Source of the DNA: Flagellimonas oceanensis
GTDB lineage: Bacteria > Bacteroidota > Bacteroidia > Flavobacteriales > Flavobacteriaceae
Assembly (NCBI RefSeq): GCF_003992595.1
Contig: NZ_RZNA01000052.1
Location: 124,001 to 188,000 of the forward strand
Direction of reading: 5' to 3'
DNA: 64,000 nucleotides
Part shown: positions 6,829 through 14,525 of the stretch, piece by piece
Layout of the letters: every line of letters begins with the position of its first letter
Numbering within the stretch: the first letter of the stretch is position 1
Notes under the pieces: generated by a model
The model's database searches: none
What the model was told of the DNA's origin: nothing
What the model saw: only the letters and a program-made list of their open reading frames with translations
Program-made: the position numbers and the translations under genes

Positions 6829-8781
6829 TTATTCACCCAAAGACCATTTGAGTTCTACATTGGAATTGGCAGGGGAGACCCTAACATATCCTTGCATTTC
6901 TTGGTGCAGAGCAGAACAGAAATCGGTACAATAGAATGGCCATACCCCAACTTTTTTTGGTTCCCAAACCGAAGTTTTGGTCTGTCCGGGCATAATGAGA
7001 AGCTCAGAGGTGTTCTGTCCTATCATCGCAAAGCCGTGGGGTACATCGAAATCCTGCTCATGGTTGGTAATATGGAAGTATACCTTATCCCCAACTTTGA
7101 TGCCCTCGATATTATCCGGGGTAAAGTGACTTCGGATAGTGGACATATAAATATGCACTTGGTTTCCGTCGCGAACCACCTTGGAATCAGTAGGCGTTTT
7201 TACCGCAAAAGGGTGTTTGTTTTCATCCAAGCGATAAATTTTCTGCGATTTAGGTGCCAAAATCTCGGCAGGTATTCCAGCGGCATAGTGGGGCTCACCA
7301 TGAGTAGGGAAATCATAGATCAATTCCATTTTGTCCCCAGAGATATCATAGATCTGGGCAGAGTGTTCCATTTCAGGTCCTGTGGGCAGATATCTGTCCT
7401 TGGTAATCTTGTTCATGGCCACGACATACTTACCGAATGGTTTTCTGGAGTTCCCTCCGGGAATCATCAAGTGACCTACGGAGTAATAGGTTGGTTTCCT
7501 GTCAATGACCTCCCAAGTCCCCAATTTCCATTTTACCACCTCAGAAGAGATGAAGAACGTGGTGTAGGCATTCCCCTTACCATCGAATTCTGTATGTAAT
7601 GGGCCGAGACCACCACTTTTTACTTGGCCTGCCAATACATCCTCGAACTTAAGGATTGGAATCCCATAAGCTTCCCCATCAAATTTTTCTCCTTCAATGG
7701 CAGCAATCATCTTGTCAAAGGAGTGAACGGTCAAATCAGCGGAGAGTTTACCATTCCCTATAATATATTGACCGCTAGGGTCCACATCACAACCATGGGG
7801 GGATTTAGGCGTTGGCAAGAAGTAAACCGCTCCAGGGACTTTCAATGGGTCTACTGTCAAGACCTCTTTTTTCATGGTAGTTGTGGCTGTGTGGCTACCT
7901 TCATCATATAGATTGTGGGCATAGTTGGCGGGCATTTTGGTGCCTCCACCATTGTTCACGTATTCCTCGATTTTCTTCCAGTTGACCGCTGCAATGAAAT
8001 CCTTGTCGTTCTGTGAGGCATTGACTTCTTGAAGTGTATGGGCTTCTTCGGTATTATAAGTAGTGAAAAAGAACCAACCATGGGATTTACCCCTTCCAGG
8101 GTGCGAAAGATCATAGTTGAACCCTGGCATCAACAATTGGAACTTAAGGTCCATGTGACCATGTTCCGGGTCTACACTGATAAAGGACAATGATCCCTTG
8201 AAGTTGCTCTTGTATTCATTAATGGGCATGTCTCTTTGAGGGATGGGTACGGAAAAACGAGTTCCCGCCACTACATATTCAGTGTTTTCGGTAATAAAGG
8301 AGGAACTATGGTTACCGGCACTGTTGGGTACCTCTATGATTTCCTCTGTTTCAAAGGTGCTCAAATTAATACGGGCAATTCTTGGCGTATTGTTACCGTT
8401 TATAAAAATCCATCGACCGTCCAATTCCCCATTGGTTTGGGAAATATCAGGGTGGTGGGCATCATCCCAAGGCACAAAACCATGGGAGGTGTTGAGCATG
8501 GGCTTGGTTTCTTCGGAATACCCATAGCCCGATGTTGGGAATTGGGAGAATACCGGAATCTCTTTGAACATTCTACCTGAAGGTAAACCGTAGACAGTAA
8601 GGTTGCCACTATACCCGCCTGATAGGAAAGCATAGTACTCATCTTGCTCACCTGGAGCCACATATACTTTTTCGGCGGCACTTGATGCGAGTGCCCCGTT
8701 CGAACTTTGGTTTTGTTGACCACAGGAAACCAGCAGCAGGGTAGCTCCAAAGGTCATTATTAAACGATTATGGATTTTCAT
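6829..8781 (-). CDS. nosZ: NosZ, clade II nitrous oxide reductase, lipoprotein form
   Basis: A 650-residue periplasmic copper enzyme that reduces N2O to N2. There is no twin-arginine motif; instead a Sec signal ends in lipobox LLVSC with lipid Cys20, marking the clade II type anchored to a membrane. CuZ-site motifs are visible in order: DDAHHP, SPHGCDVDPSGQY, GLGPLHTEFDG and HGEPHYA. The C-terminal cupredoxin carries the CuA site in CTDFCSALHQEM: Cys618, Cys622, His626 and Met629, with an upstream histidine in VPHGFAM. Length is normal. All key ligands appear present, so an active enzyme is expected. It is the third gene of a leftward operon after a cytochrome c and a fasciclin protein. Confidence 0.96.
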   Translation of the reverse strand: MKIHNRLIMTFGATLLLVSCGQQNQSSNGALASSAAEKVYVAPGEQDEYYAFLSGGYSGNLTVYGLPSGRMFKEIPVFSQFPTSGYGYSEETKPMLNTSHGFVPWDDAHHPDISQTNGELDGRWIFINGNNTPRIARINLSTFETEEIIEVPNSAGNHSSSFITENTEYVVAGTRFSVPIPQRDMPINEYKSNFKGSLSFISVDPEHGHMDLKFQLLMPGFNYDLSHPGRGKSHGWFFFTTYNTEEAHTLQEVNASQNDKDFIAAVNWKKIEEYVNNGGGTKMPANYAHNLYDEGSHTATTTMKKEVLTVDPLKVPGAVYFLPTPKSPHGCDVDPSGQYIIGNGKLSADLTVHSFDKMIAAIEGEKFDGEAYGIPILKFEDVLAGQVKSGGLGPLHTEFDGKGNAYTTFFISSEVVKWKLGTWEVIDRKPTYYSVGHLMIPGGNSRKPFGKYVVAMNKITKDRYLPTGPEMEHSAQIYDISGDKMELIYDFPTHGEPHYAAGIPAEILAPKSQKIYRLDENKHPFAVKTPTDSKVVRDGNQVHIYMSTIRSHFTPDNIEGIKVGDKVYFHITNHEQDFDVPHGFAMIGQNTSELLIMPGQTKTSVWEPKKVGVWPFYCTDFCSALHQEMQGYVRVSPANSNVELKWSLGE

Positions 8782-8819
8782 TGTATTAGGGTTTTTGTTT
8801 ATTCAATTATGATATTTTA

Positions 8820-9401
8820 TTACGGGGTAGGGGGTAGTATTACTTTGTCCACGACATGTACGATTCCGTTTCCTGCCGGGATACTGGCAATTATTTTGGC
8901 CCCACCTACATAAACCTCACCTTCTTTTGTTTCTACGGCTACATTTTGATCATTGGCTTGTCCCAATTTTTTGAAGTTCTTCAAAAAGTCCTTGGAATAG
9001 TTCCCTGGGGTTACATGATATTTGAGAATGTTTGCCAGGGATTCTTTGTTCTCTGGTTTTAACAGGTCCTCAACAGTACCTTCTGGGAGTGCATCAAAAG
9101 CAGCATTGGTGGGTGCAAAGACCATTAAAGGTCCAGCGTTGACCAAAACATTTTCCAATTGTGCAGCTTGCACGGCGGCCACAAGGGTCGTGTGGTCATC
9201 GGATTGTAAAGCTATCTGCAAAACATTTGGGGTAGACTCGTCATCTTCGATAAAGGCTTGTCCCTTTGTGTATTCTGAGGCAACCTTGGGTTTGTTATGA
9301 GTTGCTTCCTTTGATTCATTTTGAGTTGCATTTTTACAGCTACTGGTTATCGTTAGCAGCGCAAAAAGACCCATCATACGGAGTTTAATGGTTGATTTCA
9401 T
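8820..9401 (-). CDS. Fasciclin-domain lipoprotein of the nos cluster
   Basis: A 193-residue lipoprotein with lipobox TITSSC and one fasciclin (FAS1) domain at about residues 58-190. Family motifs seen are VLVNAGPLMVFAPTNAAFDAL, LANILKYHV and NGIVHVVDKVILPP. FAS1 domains usually mediate adhesion or protein-protein contact; no enzyme activity is implied. It lies 5 bases after the cytochrome c gene and 38 bases before nosZ, so the three are co-transcribed. A role in holding NosZ and its electron donor together at the membrane is a guess from gene order. Confidence 0.85.
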   Translation of the reverse strand: MKSTIKLRMMGLFALLTITSSCKNATQNESKEATHNKPKVASEYTKGQAFIEDDESTPNVLQIALQSDDHTTLVAAVQAAQLENVLVNAGPLMVFAPTNAAFDALPEGTVEDLLKPENKESLANILKYHVTPGNYSKDFLKNFKKLGQANDQNVAVETKEGEVYVGGAKIIASIPAGNGIVHVVDKVILPPTP

Positions 9402-9406
9402 AAGGT

Positions 9407-9919
9407 TTATTCTAGGGTTCTGAAGTATTCGAGAATGGCTCTAGCTTGGTCTTCGGTCAATCCTTGGTTGGACATGGGCGACCCATTGAACTCTTGCAAA
9501 AGGTCTTTGGCCAGTGGATCTTGTTGTACCATTTCCTGAGGGTTCAAAATCATGTTCATGACCCACTCCGGGGTTCTTCTTTCCAGTACACCATTGGGTG
9601 CAGGTCCTATGAATTTTTTTCCAATCCTGTGACAGGCCAGACACATTTGGTCATAAACCTTTTTGCCATTTTCTGCCATGGATTGGTCGATTTCGGGAGC
9701 CAATTCAACGGATTTAACAGGGCCAACACCCTTGGTGGTCAGGTCCACACGTTCAGAAGCCTTGACCTGATCAGTGGTGTTGGTTTCTGCTGGCTGTTCT
9801 GTTTGAACCTTTTTGCGTTGAACGCTAAATCCATCATCTTTCTTTTCTTCCTTCTTTCCACCACAACCGATCATGATCAGGGCGAAGAGTAATGTTATTC
9901 CTTTTAGTACTGTCTTCAT
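9407..9919 (-). CDS. Cytochrome c lipoprotein, probable electron donor to NosZ
   Basis: A class I cytochrome c of about 170 residues. The heme motif is CLACH (Cys93, Cys96, His97), with a likely distal ligand Met149 in GSPMSNQGL. The N-terminus is a lipoprotein signal with lipobox MIGC, followed by a charged, flexible linker of about 60 residues. I place the start at the ATG at 9919 (MKTVLKG); a longer frame reaching 9967 would put 16 unrelated residues before the signal peptide and run over the promoter. It is the first gene of the nos operon and encodes the obvious candidate to carry electrons from a quinol oxidoreductase to CuA. Confidence 0.88.
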   Translation of the reverse strand: MKTVLKGITLLFALIMIGCGGKKEEKKDDGFSVQRKKVQTEQPAETNTTDQVKASERVDLTTKGVGPVKSVELAPEIDQSMAENGKKVYDQMCLACHRIGKKFIGPAPNGVLERRTPEWVMNMILNPQEMVQQDPLAKDLLQEFNGSPMSNQGLTEDQARAILEYFRTLE

Positions 9920-9944
9920 GGGATAGAGAGTTAAAATTTGGTAC

Positions 9945-9952
9945 CAAAAGTA
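9945..9952 (-). promoter_or_regulatory. Probable -7 element of the nos operon promoter
   Basis: TACTTTTG on the minus strand fits TAnnTTTG and lies 25 bases before the cytochrome c start. The expected -33 TTTG is poor (TGTT at 9972-9975), as is common for promoters that need an activator. Confidence 0.5.
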
Positions 9953-9974
9953 TGTAGCCATAATCACCTATAAC

Positions 9975-9988
9975 ATGATTTTAATCAT
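9975..9988. promoter_or_regulatory. FNR/CRP-like palindrome in the nos promoter
   Basis: ATGAT-N4-ATCAT differs from the FNR/DNR consensus TTGAT-N4-ATCAA by only the outermost pair. Its centre is about 42 bases upstream of the start site predicted from the -7 element, the classic class II activator position. It also lies 47 bases before the divergent rrf2-type gene. Confidence 0.55.
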
Positions 9989-10034
9989 AAAAAGGATAAA
10001 AATATCTTTTAATCTTTGATTTATATTTTTCGCC

Positions 10035-10466
10035 ATGCTTTCCAATTCATCCAAATATGCCATTAAAGGAGTACTTTATTTAGCATTGAACTCCAATAGG
10101 GACCATAAAGTCATGGTCAGGGATATTTATACCGTAGTGCATGTGCCCGAAGCTTATTTGGCCAAGCTATTACAAGAACTCTCAAGGCATGGTATCATCT
10201 CTTCGACTAGAGGGCCAAAAGGAGGGTTTTATTTGAGTGAAGAAGATAGAAAGCACACGCTACTGGAAATTGTCCAGGTCATAGATGGAGAGAATCGACT
10301 AAATTCATGTGTTATGGGTATCCGTAATTGTGATATGGATAACCCTTGTGTTCTTCATAAACTAGTTGGAGGCAATAAGTCCAAGTTCATTAGAGTTCTT
10401 GAAAGTACGAAGATTTTAGACTTGGTTGATGGAAAGCAGGGCATTGAGGAGTTTTTTCCATTGTGA
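10035..10466 (+). CDS. Rrf2 family regulator divergent from the nos operon
   Basis: A 143-residue regulator with an N-terminal winged helix (GPKGGF wing at about residues 61-66) and three cysteines, C92, C99 and C105, in the same C-x6-C-x5-C spacing as the Rrf2 protein at 567-1004. An Fe-S cluster that senses NO, oxygen or iron status is the usual use of this pattern. The gene points away from the nos operon and shares a 115-base promoter region with it, which suggests it controls nos and itself. Only moderate similarity to the other Rrf2 protein is seen, so the two probably recognise different sites. Confidence 0.88.
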   Translation: MLSNSSKYAIKGVLYLALNSNRDHKVMVRDIYTVVHVPEAYLAKLLQELSRHGIISSTRGPKGGFYLSEEDRKHTLLEIVQVIDGENRLNSCVMGIRNCDMDNPCVLHKLVGGNKSKFIRVLESTKILDLVDGKQGIEEFFPL

Positions 10467-10469
10467 TCC

Positions 10470-10671
10470 ATGTTCGCTTTTGCATGCACAGCCTACTACC
10501 AATGTTTAGGGTACTATGTTGAGATTTTTCAATAACTCCTAAATCTTCAGGTTTATTGCTGTCCTTCACGGATTTGGCTTAAGGTTTAAGGAAGTTTCTG
10601 AGGATTACATTTGTCCAGTATGTGGTTCCGATAAGAACTTTTTTGAATCCGTTTGCTTGGTGTTTGGTTAA
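10470..10671 (+). pseudogene. Probable decayed rubredoxin
   Basis: No intact gene lies here. From 10543 one frame reads up to a stop at 10669-10671 and contains GLRFKEVSEDYICPVCGSD followed by KNFFESV. This closely matches the C-terminal half of rubredoxins (F-x-D-x-P-x-D-W-x-C-P-x-C-G). Upstream, in another frame from the ATG at 10470, YYQCLGYYVEIF resembles the N-terminal half, where the first Cys-x-x-Cys-Gly-Tyr knuckle would be, but one knuckle cysteine is missing. A stop and a frame change separate the halves. The spacing of the knuckles (about 36 codons) is near normal. The relic call rests mainly on the C-terminal half. Confidence 0.45.
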
Positions 10672-10746
10672 TGAACACCTCTTTGTGATTCCCCAAAAAC
10701 AGAGGGCTACCTAATTGTTTATCCCTGGCAATGAAATTTGAACATT

Positions 10747-11727
10747 TTAGGCAGGAACATTTCTGCGGTACTTCTTCGAATAGTCCAACGGGGTCATATC
10801 GGTTATTTTCTTGAAGGTGTCCCTAAACGCTTTGGAGTCGTTATAGCCAACTTCATACATCACTTCGTTGACTGTTTTTCTTCCTTTTTCCAATTCCTTT
10901 TTGGCAGCTTCCACTTTTACGCGCTGCAGGTATTCTATAACGGTATTTGAAGTAGCCTTCTTAAAACGTCGTTCAAAGGTTCGTCGGCCAACAGCCATTT
11001 GCTTGGCGAGTGCACCCACGGTAATCTTATCTTGAAAATGATGTTCGATGTACTCTTGGGCCTTCAGAACTTCCTTATCGGTATGGGCTTTTTGACCCTT
11101 GAAAATGATAAAAGGGGATTGACTGATACGACTGATATCTATCTCGAAAATTTTGGAAGACAAAATGGCCATTTCACGGCCCGCAAATTTTTCCACCAAA
11201 TAGAGGTTCAAATTTAAAGATGAATACGCTCCTCCACTGGTGTACAAGCCATTCTCATCTGTTATGATCTTATCGTCGATCAAGTTGACTTTGGGGTACA
11301 TTTCCCTAAATTCAGCTGCTGCTAGCCAGTGTGTGGCACATTCCTTTCCATCGAGCAGGCCTGTGCCTGCAAGTATAAAAGCACCAATACACAAACTTGC
11401 TACCTCCGCCCCCTTACCGTATTGTTCTTTGATCCAAGGGATAAATGCATTGTTCATGGAAACCACCTCCTTATAATTCCCATGAATGGCCGGAATGATA
11501 ATCAAGTCGGTTTGGTCCACCTCTTCAATGGTACTACTGGGGGTGATACTAAACAGCCCATTGCTGGATCTTGCCTTTTTCTGCGTACCCACCAAATGGG
11601 TTTCAAATATGGGGGCCTTACCCTCTCGTTGAAGTGCCGTATTGGTCATATGGAACATTTTAAAGGTAGCCTCTAAATTGCTCAAGCTGGAATCGCCTTC
11701 AGGAACTAGGATTGATATATGCTTCAT
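10747..11727 (-). CDS. GlxA-type AraC family transcriptional regulator
   Basis: A 326-residue cytoplasmic regulator. Residues 1-190 form a DJ-1/PfpI-like (class I amidotransferase-like) sensing domain with ASLCIGAFILAGTGLLDG around the nucleophile-elbow cysteine. Residues 225-320 hold the AraC DNA-binding domain, with VGALAKQMAVGRRTFERRF and the second helix-turn-helix VNEVMYEVGYNDSKAFRDTF. It faces away from the small-gene cluster at 11904-14912 across a 176-base gap and is the best candidate for its regulator. The effector is unknown. Confidence 0.9.
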   Translation of the reverse strand: MKHISILVPEGDSSLSNLEATFKMFHMTNTALQREGKAPIFETHLVGTQKKARSSNGLFSITPSSTIEEVDQTDLIIIPAIHGNYKEVVSMNNAFIPWIKEQYGKGAEVASLCIGAFILAGTGLLDGKECATHWLAAAEFREMYPKVNLIDDKIITDENGLYTSGGAYSSLNLNLYLVEKFAGREMAILSSKIFEIDISRISQSPFIIFKGQKAHTDKEVLKAQEYIEHHFQDKITVGALAKQMAVGRRTFERRFKKATSNTVIEYLQRVKVEAAKKELEKGRKTVNEVMYEVGYNDSKAFRDTFKKITDMTPLDYSKKYRRNVPA

Positions 11728-11903
11728 TTTCTGAATATCAATTGATTGGCATCAATTCAAAGGTACAGCATCACACTGTCGTAATCAACCCGTTAGTATG
11801 ACGTAAAGACGCCCCCTAACTTCCATACTGGATGTTTATCTTTGGTAACCTGTTGAATTTCAGATAAAAAAGTGTAAAGTCACTACAACAAAAACTCGAA
11901 TTT

Positions 11904-12404
11904 ATGGAAATGAGATTGCTGGAAGTCTATGACTCCGTAACTATAAAACTGTTGCAACTTTTAAGGTCGCTAACGCAAGATCAGCTCAACAAACAGGTTT
12001 TTGAACATCATTGGACAGCTGGACAAATCGGTGACCACTTGGACAAATCATACAATGTTTCCAGTATATTAAAGGGTAGGGTGGCGCATACCCATCGACC
12101 ACCGGACCAAAAACTTGGGGAAATCCAAGAACTCTTTCTAAATTTTGACATCAAAATGGAATCGCCCGAAGCCGTTCTTCCAACGCATAAGCCCATTGAC
12201 AAAGGCAAACTTCTTAACCGATTGGAGCAAAAAATTCAATGGGTCAACGACCATGGAAAAACCATGGACTTGTCGAAGACCTGTTTGGATTATGAGATTC
12301 CAGAATACGGACCATTTACGCGTCTCGAATGGATAGGCTTTAACACGATCCATACACAGCGTCATATCCATCAACTCGAACAAATTATTAAACACATAAA
12401 ATGA
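11904..12404 (+). CDS. DinB-like superfamily protein
   Basis: A 166-residue four-helix-bundle protein of the DinB/YfiT-like group. The metal-site histidines are in HHWTAGQIGDHLDKS near the N-terminus and in HTQRHIHQLEQI at the C-terminus. Members often act as bacillithiol- or other thiol-dependent transferases or as metal-dependent hydrolases; the substrate here is unknown. Its stop overlaps the start of the next gene (ATGA-type, 4 bases), so the two are translationally coupled. It opens a run of seven small genes. Confidence 0.8.
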   Translation: MEMRLLEVYDSVTIKLLQLLRSLTQDQLNKQVFEHHWTAGQIGDHLDKSYNVSSILKGRVAHTHRPPDQKLGEIQELFLNFDIKMESPEAVLPTHKPIDKGKLLNRLEQKIQWVNDHGKTMDLSKTCLDYEIPEYGPFTRLEWIGFNTIHTQRHIHQLEQIIKHIK

Positions 12405-12817
12405 TACCTAAAAAAATATGGGCTAACCTTGCCGTTGAAGATATTGGTAGAACACAGAAGTTTTACCTGGCCTTGGGGTTCAAACAAAATGGAAACCCTA
12501 CAAAGGATTTGGTAAGCTTTTTATTTGGAGAGGATGATTTTGTCATCCACTTTTTTGAAAAGGAAAAACTAAAAACAAGTCTTGAGGGTGAGGTGGCCAA
12601 CCTAAATCTGGGCAACGAGATTATGTTCACCCTATCCGCAGAGAGCAAAGAAGAAATTCACGAGTGGATTGATAAAGTAAAAGCGCTAGGAGGAACCGTT
12701 CGTTTTGACCCTAGAAAGGACAGAAAAAGATTCTATGATGAAAACGGTTATTACGTTTGTGTATTTGCCGATTTGGATGGACACTTGTTTAACCTGTTCT
12801 GTAATCTAAACAATTAA
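12401..12817 (+). CDS. VOC family protein (glyoxalase/bleomycin-resistance fold)
   Basis: A 138-residue protein with two beta-alpha-beta-beta-beta modules. The start IWANLAVEDIGRTQKFYLALGF and the end VFADLDGHLFNLF are typical of vicinal oxygen chelate proteins of the lactoylglutathione lyase/dioxygenase-like group. It overlaps the DinB-like gene by 4 bases. The substrate cannot be read from sequence; such proteins bind or modify small electrophiles, antibiotics or aromatic compounds. Confidence 0.82.
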   Translation: MIPKKIWANLAVEDIGRTQKFYLALGFKQNGNPTKDLVSFLFGEDDFVIHFFEKEKLKTSLEGEVANLNLGNEIMFTLSAESKEEIHEWIDKVKALGGTVRFDPRKDRKRFYDENGYYVCVFADLDGHLFNLFCNLNN

Positions 12818-12861
12818 TCGCTGCATGCAAGAAGGAAGAACGATCACTTAAACAAAATCTC

Positions 12862-13272
12862 ATGAAAACAATTTGGTTGAACTTACCTGTAAAGGATGTA
12901 AAGAAATCGAAAGAATTTTTTAAAGCCATAGGTTTAAAAGAAAACCCCATGCACGAAAAAGCTGATCATATGGGAAGTTTTCTGATAGGGGAGAACAATT
13001 TTGTATTGATGCTGTTTCCTGAGAGCAGCTTTAAAAAATTTGCACAAAATGAAATCAGTGATACTCAAAAAGGAACGGAAGTACTGATCAACATTGATGC
13101 CCAGAGCAAAGCGGAAGTTGACGCAATGGCCAGAACAGTGAAGCAGGCGGGCGGTAAAGTCTTTGCCGAACCAGGTGAATCAGAGGGCTGGATGTATGCT
13201 TTTGGATTTGAGGATCTAGATGGACACCGATGGAGCATGTTGTTTATGGATATGAAAAAAATGCCCAAATAA
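12862..13272 (+). CDS. VOC family protein, paralogue of the preceding gene
   Basis: A 136-residue vicinal oxygen chelate protein. IWLNLPVKDVKKSKEFFKAIG at the start and FEDLDGHRWSMLFMD at the end parallel the gene at 12401-12817, so the two probably arose by tandem duplication, although they have diverged widely. The gap between them is 44 bases. It is likely a cytoplasmic dimer or part of a heterodimer with its neighbour. Function unknown. Confidence 0.82.
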   Translation: MKTIWLNLPVKDVKKSKEFFKAIGLKENPMHEKADHMGSFLIGENNFVLMLFPESSFKKFAQNEISDTQKGTEVLINIDAQSKAEVDAMARTVKQAGGKVFAEPGESEGWMYAFGFEDLDGHRWSMLFMDMKKMPK

Positions 13273-13284
13273 AATGCAATACTG

Positions 13285-13728
13285 ATGATACAGCTAAAAT
13301 TCGAGATCATAATTAATGCCCCCACCGATAAGGTGTGGCTCACACTTTGGAGTGAAGAATCCTACCGAGAATGGACGTCGGTTTTTTCTAAAGGCTCGTA
13401 TGCCAAAACAGACTGGAAGGAGGGAAGTAAGGCTTATTTTTTAACACCAGACGGAAGTGGAATGCTAAGTAAAATCAAAAAAAGCATCCCGGGTAGATTG
13501 ATGTCCATCGAACATTTGGGGATTGTTGTTGATGGGGTGGAGGACGTGCAAAGCAATGCAGCAAAATCATGGGCAGGGGCCATGGAAGATTATACTCTCG
13601 AAGTCATTGAAGGCCATACACTATTACGTTTAAAGATCGATGTTGTCGAAGCATATAAAAACTTCTTTTTGAAAACTTGGCCCAAGGCTTTGGATGGCAT
13701 AAAGGAATTGGCGGAAAAACAATCATAA
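13285..13728 (+). CDS. SRPBCC/AHSA1-like domain protein
   Basis: A 147-residue START-like (SRPBCC) protein. It has IIINAPTDKVWLTLWSEES at the N-terminus, a hydrophobic ligand-pocket beta-sheet, and the C-terminal helix FFLKTWPKALDGIKELAEK. Members bind hydrophobic small molecules; the AHSA1 subgroup is common in Bacteroidota next to VOC and DinB genes. Only 12 bases follow the upstream VOC gene, which supports an operon. There is no signal peptide. Confidence 0.82.
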   Translation: MIQLKFEIIINAPTDKVWLTLWSEESYREWTSVFSKGSYAKTDWKEGSKAYFLTPDGSGMLSKIKKSIPGRLMSIEHLGIVVDGVEDVQSNAAKSWAGAMEDYTLEVIEGHTLLRLKIDVVEAYKNFFLKTWPKALDGIKELAEKQS

Positions 13729-13749
13729 AACCATATAAATATTAGGACA

Positions 13750-14175
13750 ATGAAAGTAAACCCATATCTGAATTTTGACGGAAACGCTGCCGAAGCATTT
13801 AACTTTTATAAAAGTGTATTTGGTGGAGATTTTATTGCGAACATCACAATGGGCGATGCGCCCGATGCCGATAAATTATCGGAAGACGAAAAACATCGTA
13901 CGATGCATATCTCGTTGCCCATTTCAAAGGATACCATTTTAATGGCTTCGGATATTGTACCTTCCATGGGGCAGACCTTGAACAAGGGAAACGCCGTCTA
14001 TATTTCCTTACATCCCGAAAGTAAGGAAGAAGCGAATCGTTTGTTTAATGGATTGTCCAAAAATGGGAACATTGAAATGCCTATGGCCGACCAATTTTGG
14101 GGCGATTACTTCGGTAGTCTTATAGATAAGTTCGGGATTCATTGGATGATTAACTATAATCCAAAAGCTCAGTAA
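13750..14175 (+). CDS. PhnB-like VOC family protein
   Basis: A 141-residue protein of the PhnB/3-demethylubiquinone-like VOC branch. It has NPYLNFDGNAAEAFNFYKSVFGG at the start and MADQFWGDYFGSLIDKFGIHWMINY at the end, both strongly typical. It is the third VOC gene in the run, 21 bases after the SRPBCC gene. Despite the PhnB name, no phosphonate genes are nearby, so a phosphonate role is not supported. Confidence 0.85.
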   Translation: MKVNPYLNFDGNAAEAFNFYKSVFGGDFIANITMGDAPDADKLSEDEKHRTMHISLPISKDTILMASDIVPSMGQTLNKGNAVYISLHPESKEEANRLFNGLSKNGNIEMPMADQFWGDYFGSLIDKFGIHWMINYNPKAQ

Positions 14176-14200
14176 TTCCATAAATTTTACTGAATAAAGT

Positions 14201-14479
14201 ATGTGTAATAATTTCAAAGGACATCAACCAAAAGCGGTAGAGGTATTCTGTACATCGGTTACAACTATTGAAAAAGCGAAATTCCTGCTGGGAAAACTTC
14301 AACAGGAATTCCCCTATTGTGAAATCAATTTTGATTTGGAGGACTGTGACAATATACTTCGGGTGGTTACATTAGGACGGACATTGGATGTGCATTCCAT
14401 TATCAGGCTTGTAAGAGCTTATCATGAAGACATACAGGTCTTGCCAGATGCTATTCCTGATAAAAGGGCTATATGGTAA
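14201..14479 (+). CDS. Small hypothetical protein, HMA/ferredoxin-like fold suspected
   Basis: A 92-residue protein I do not recognise with certainty. The pattern strand (AVEVFCTSV), helix (TIEKAKFLLGKLQQEF), strand (CEINFDLED), strand (NILRVVTL), helix (DVHSIIRLVRAYHE), strand (DIQVL) resembles the beta-alpha-beta-beta-alpha-beta order of heavy-metal-associated domains, but the CxxC metal motif is missing. It lies 25 bases after the PhnB-like gene and continues the operon. The start MCNNFKG at the ATG is the only good choice. Confidence 0.6.
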   Translation: MCNNFKGHQPKAVEVFCTSVTTIEKAKFLLGKLQQEFPYCEINFDLEDCDNILRVVTLGRTLDVHSIIRLVRAYHEDIQVLPDAIPDKRAIW

Positions 14480-14525
14480 ATCGAACTTTTAATCGGACCA
14501 CAATGCATGTGTAAAACTGTAAACT

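Noticed and set aside
9920..9967. Longer N-terminus for the nos cytochrome c, starting at 9967
   Set aside because: It would place 16 unrelated residues before a good lipoprotein signal and cover the promoter -7 element.
13750..14175. Phosphonate metabolism suggested by the PhnB name
   Set aside because: No phn genes lie nearby, and PhnB-like VOC proteins are generally not phosphonate enzymes.
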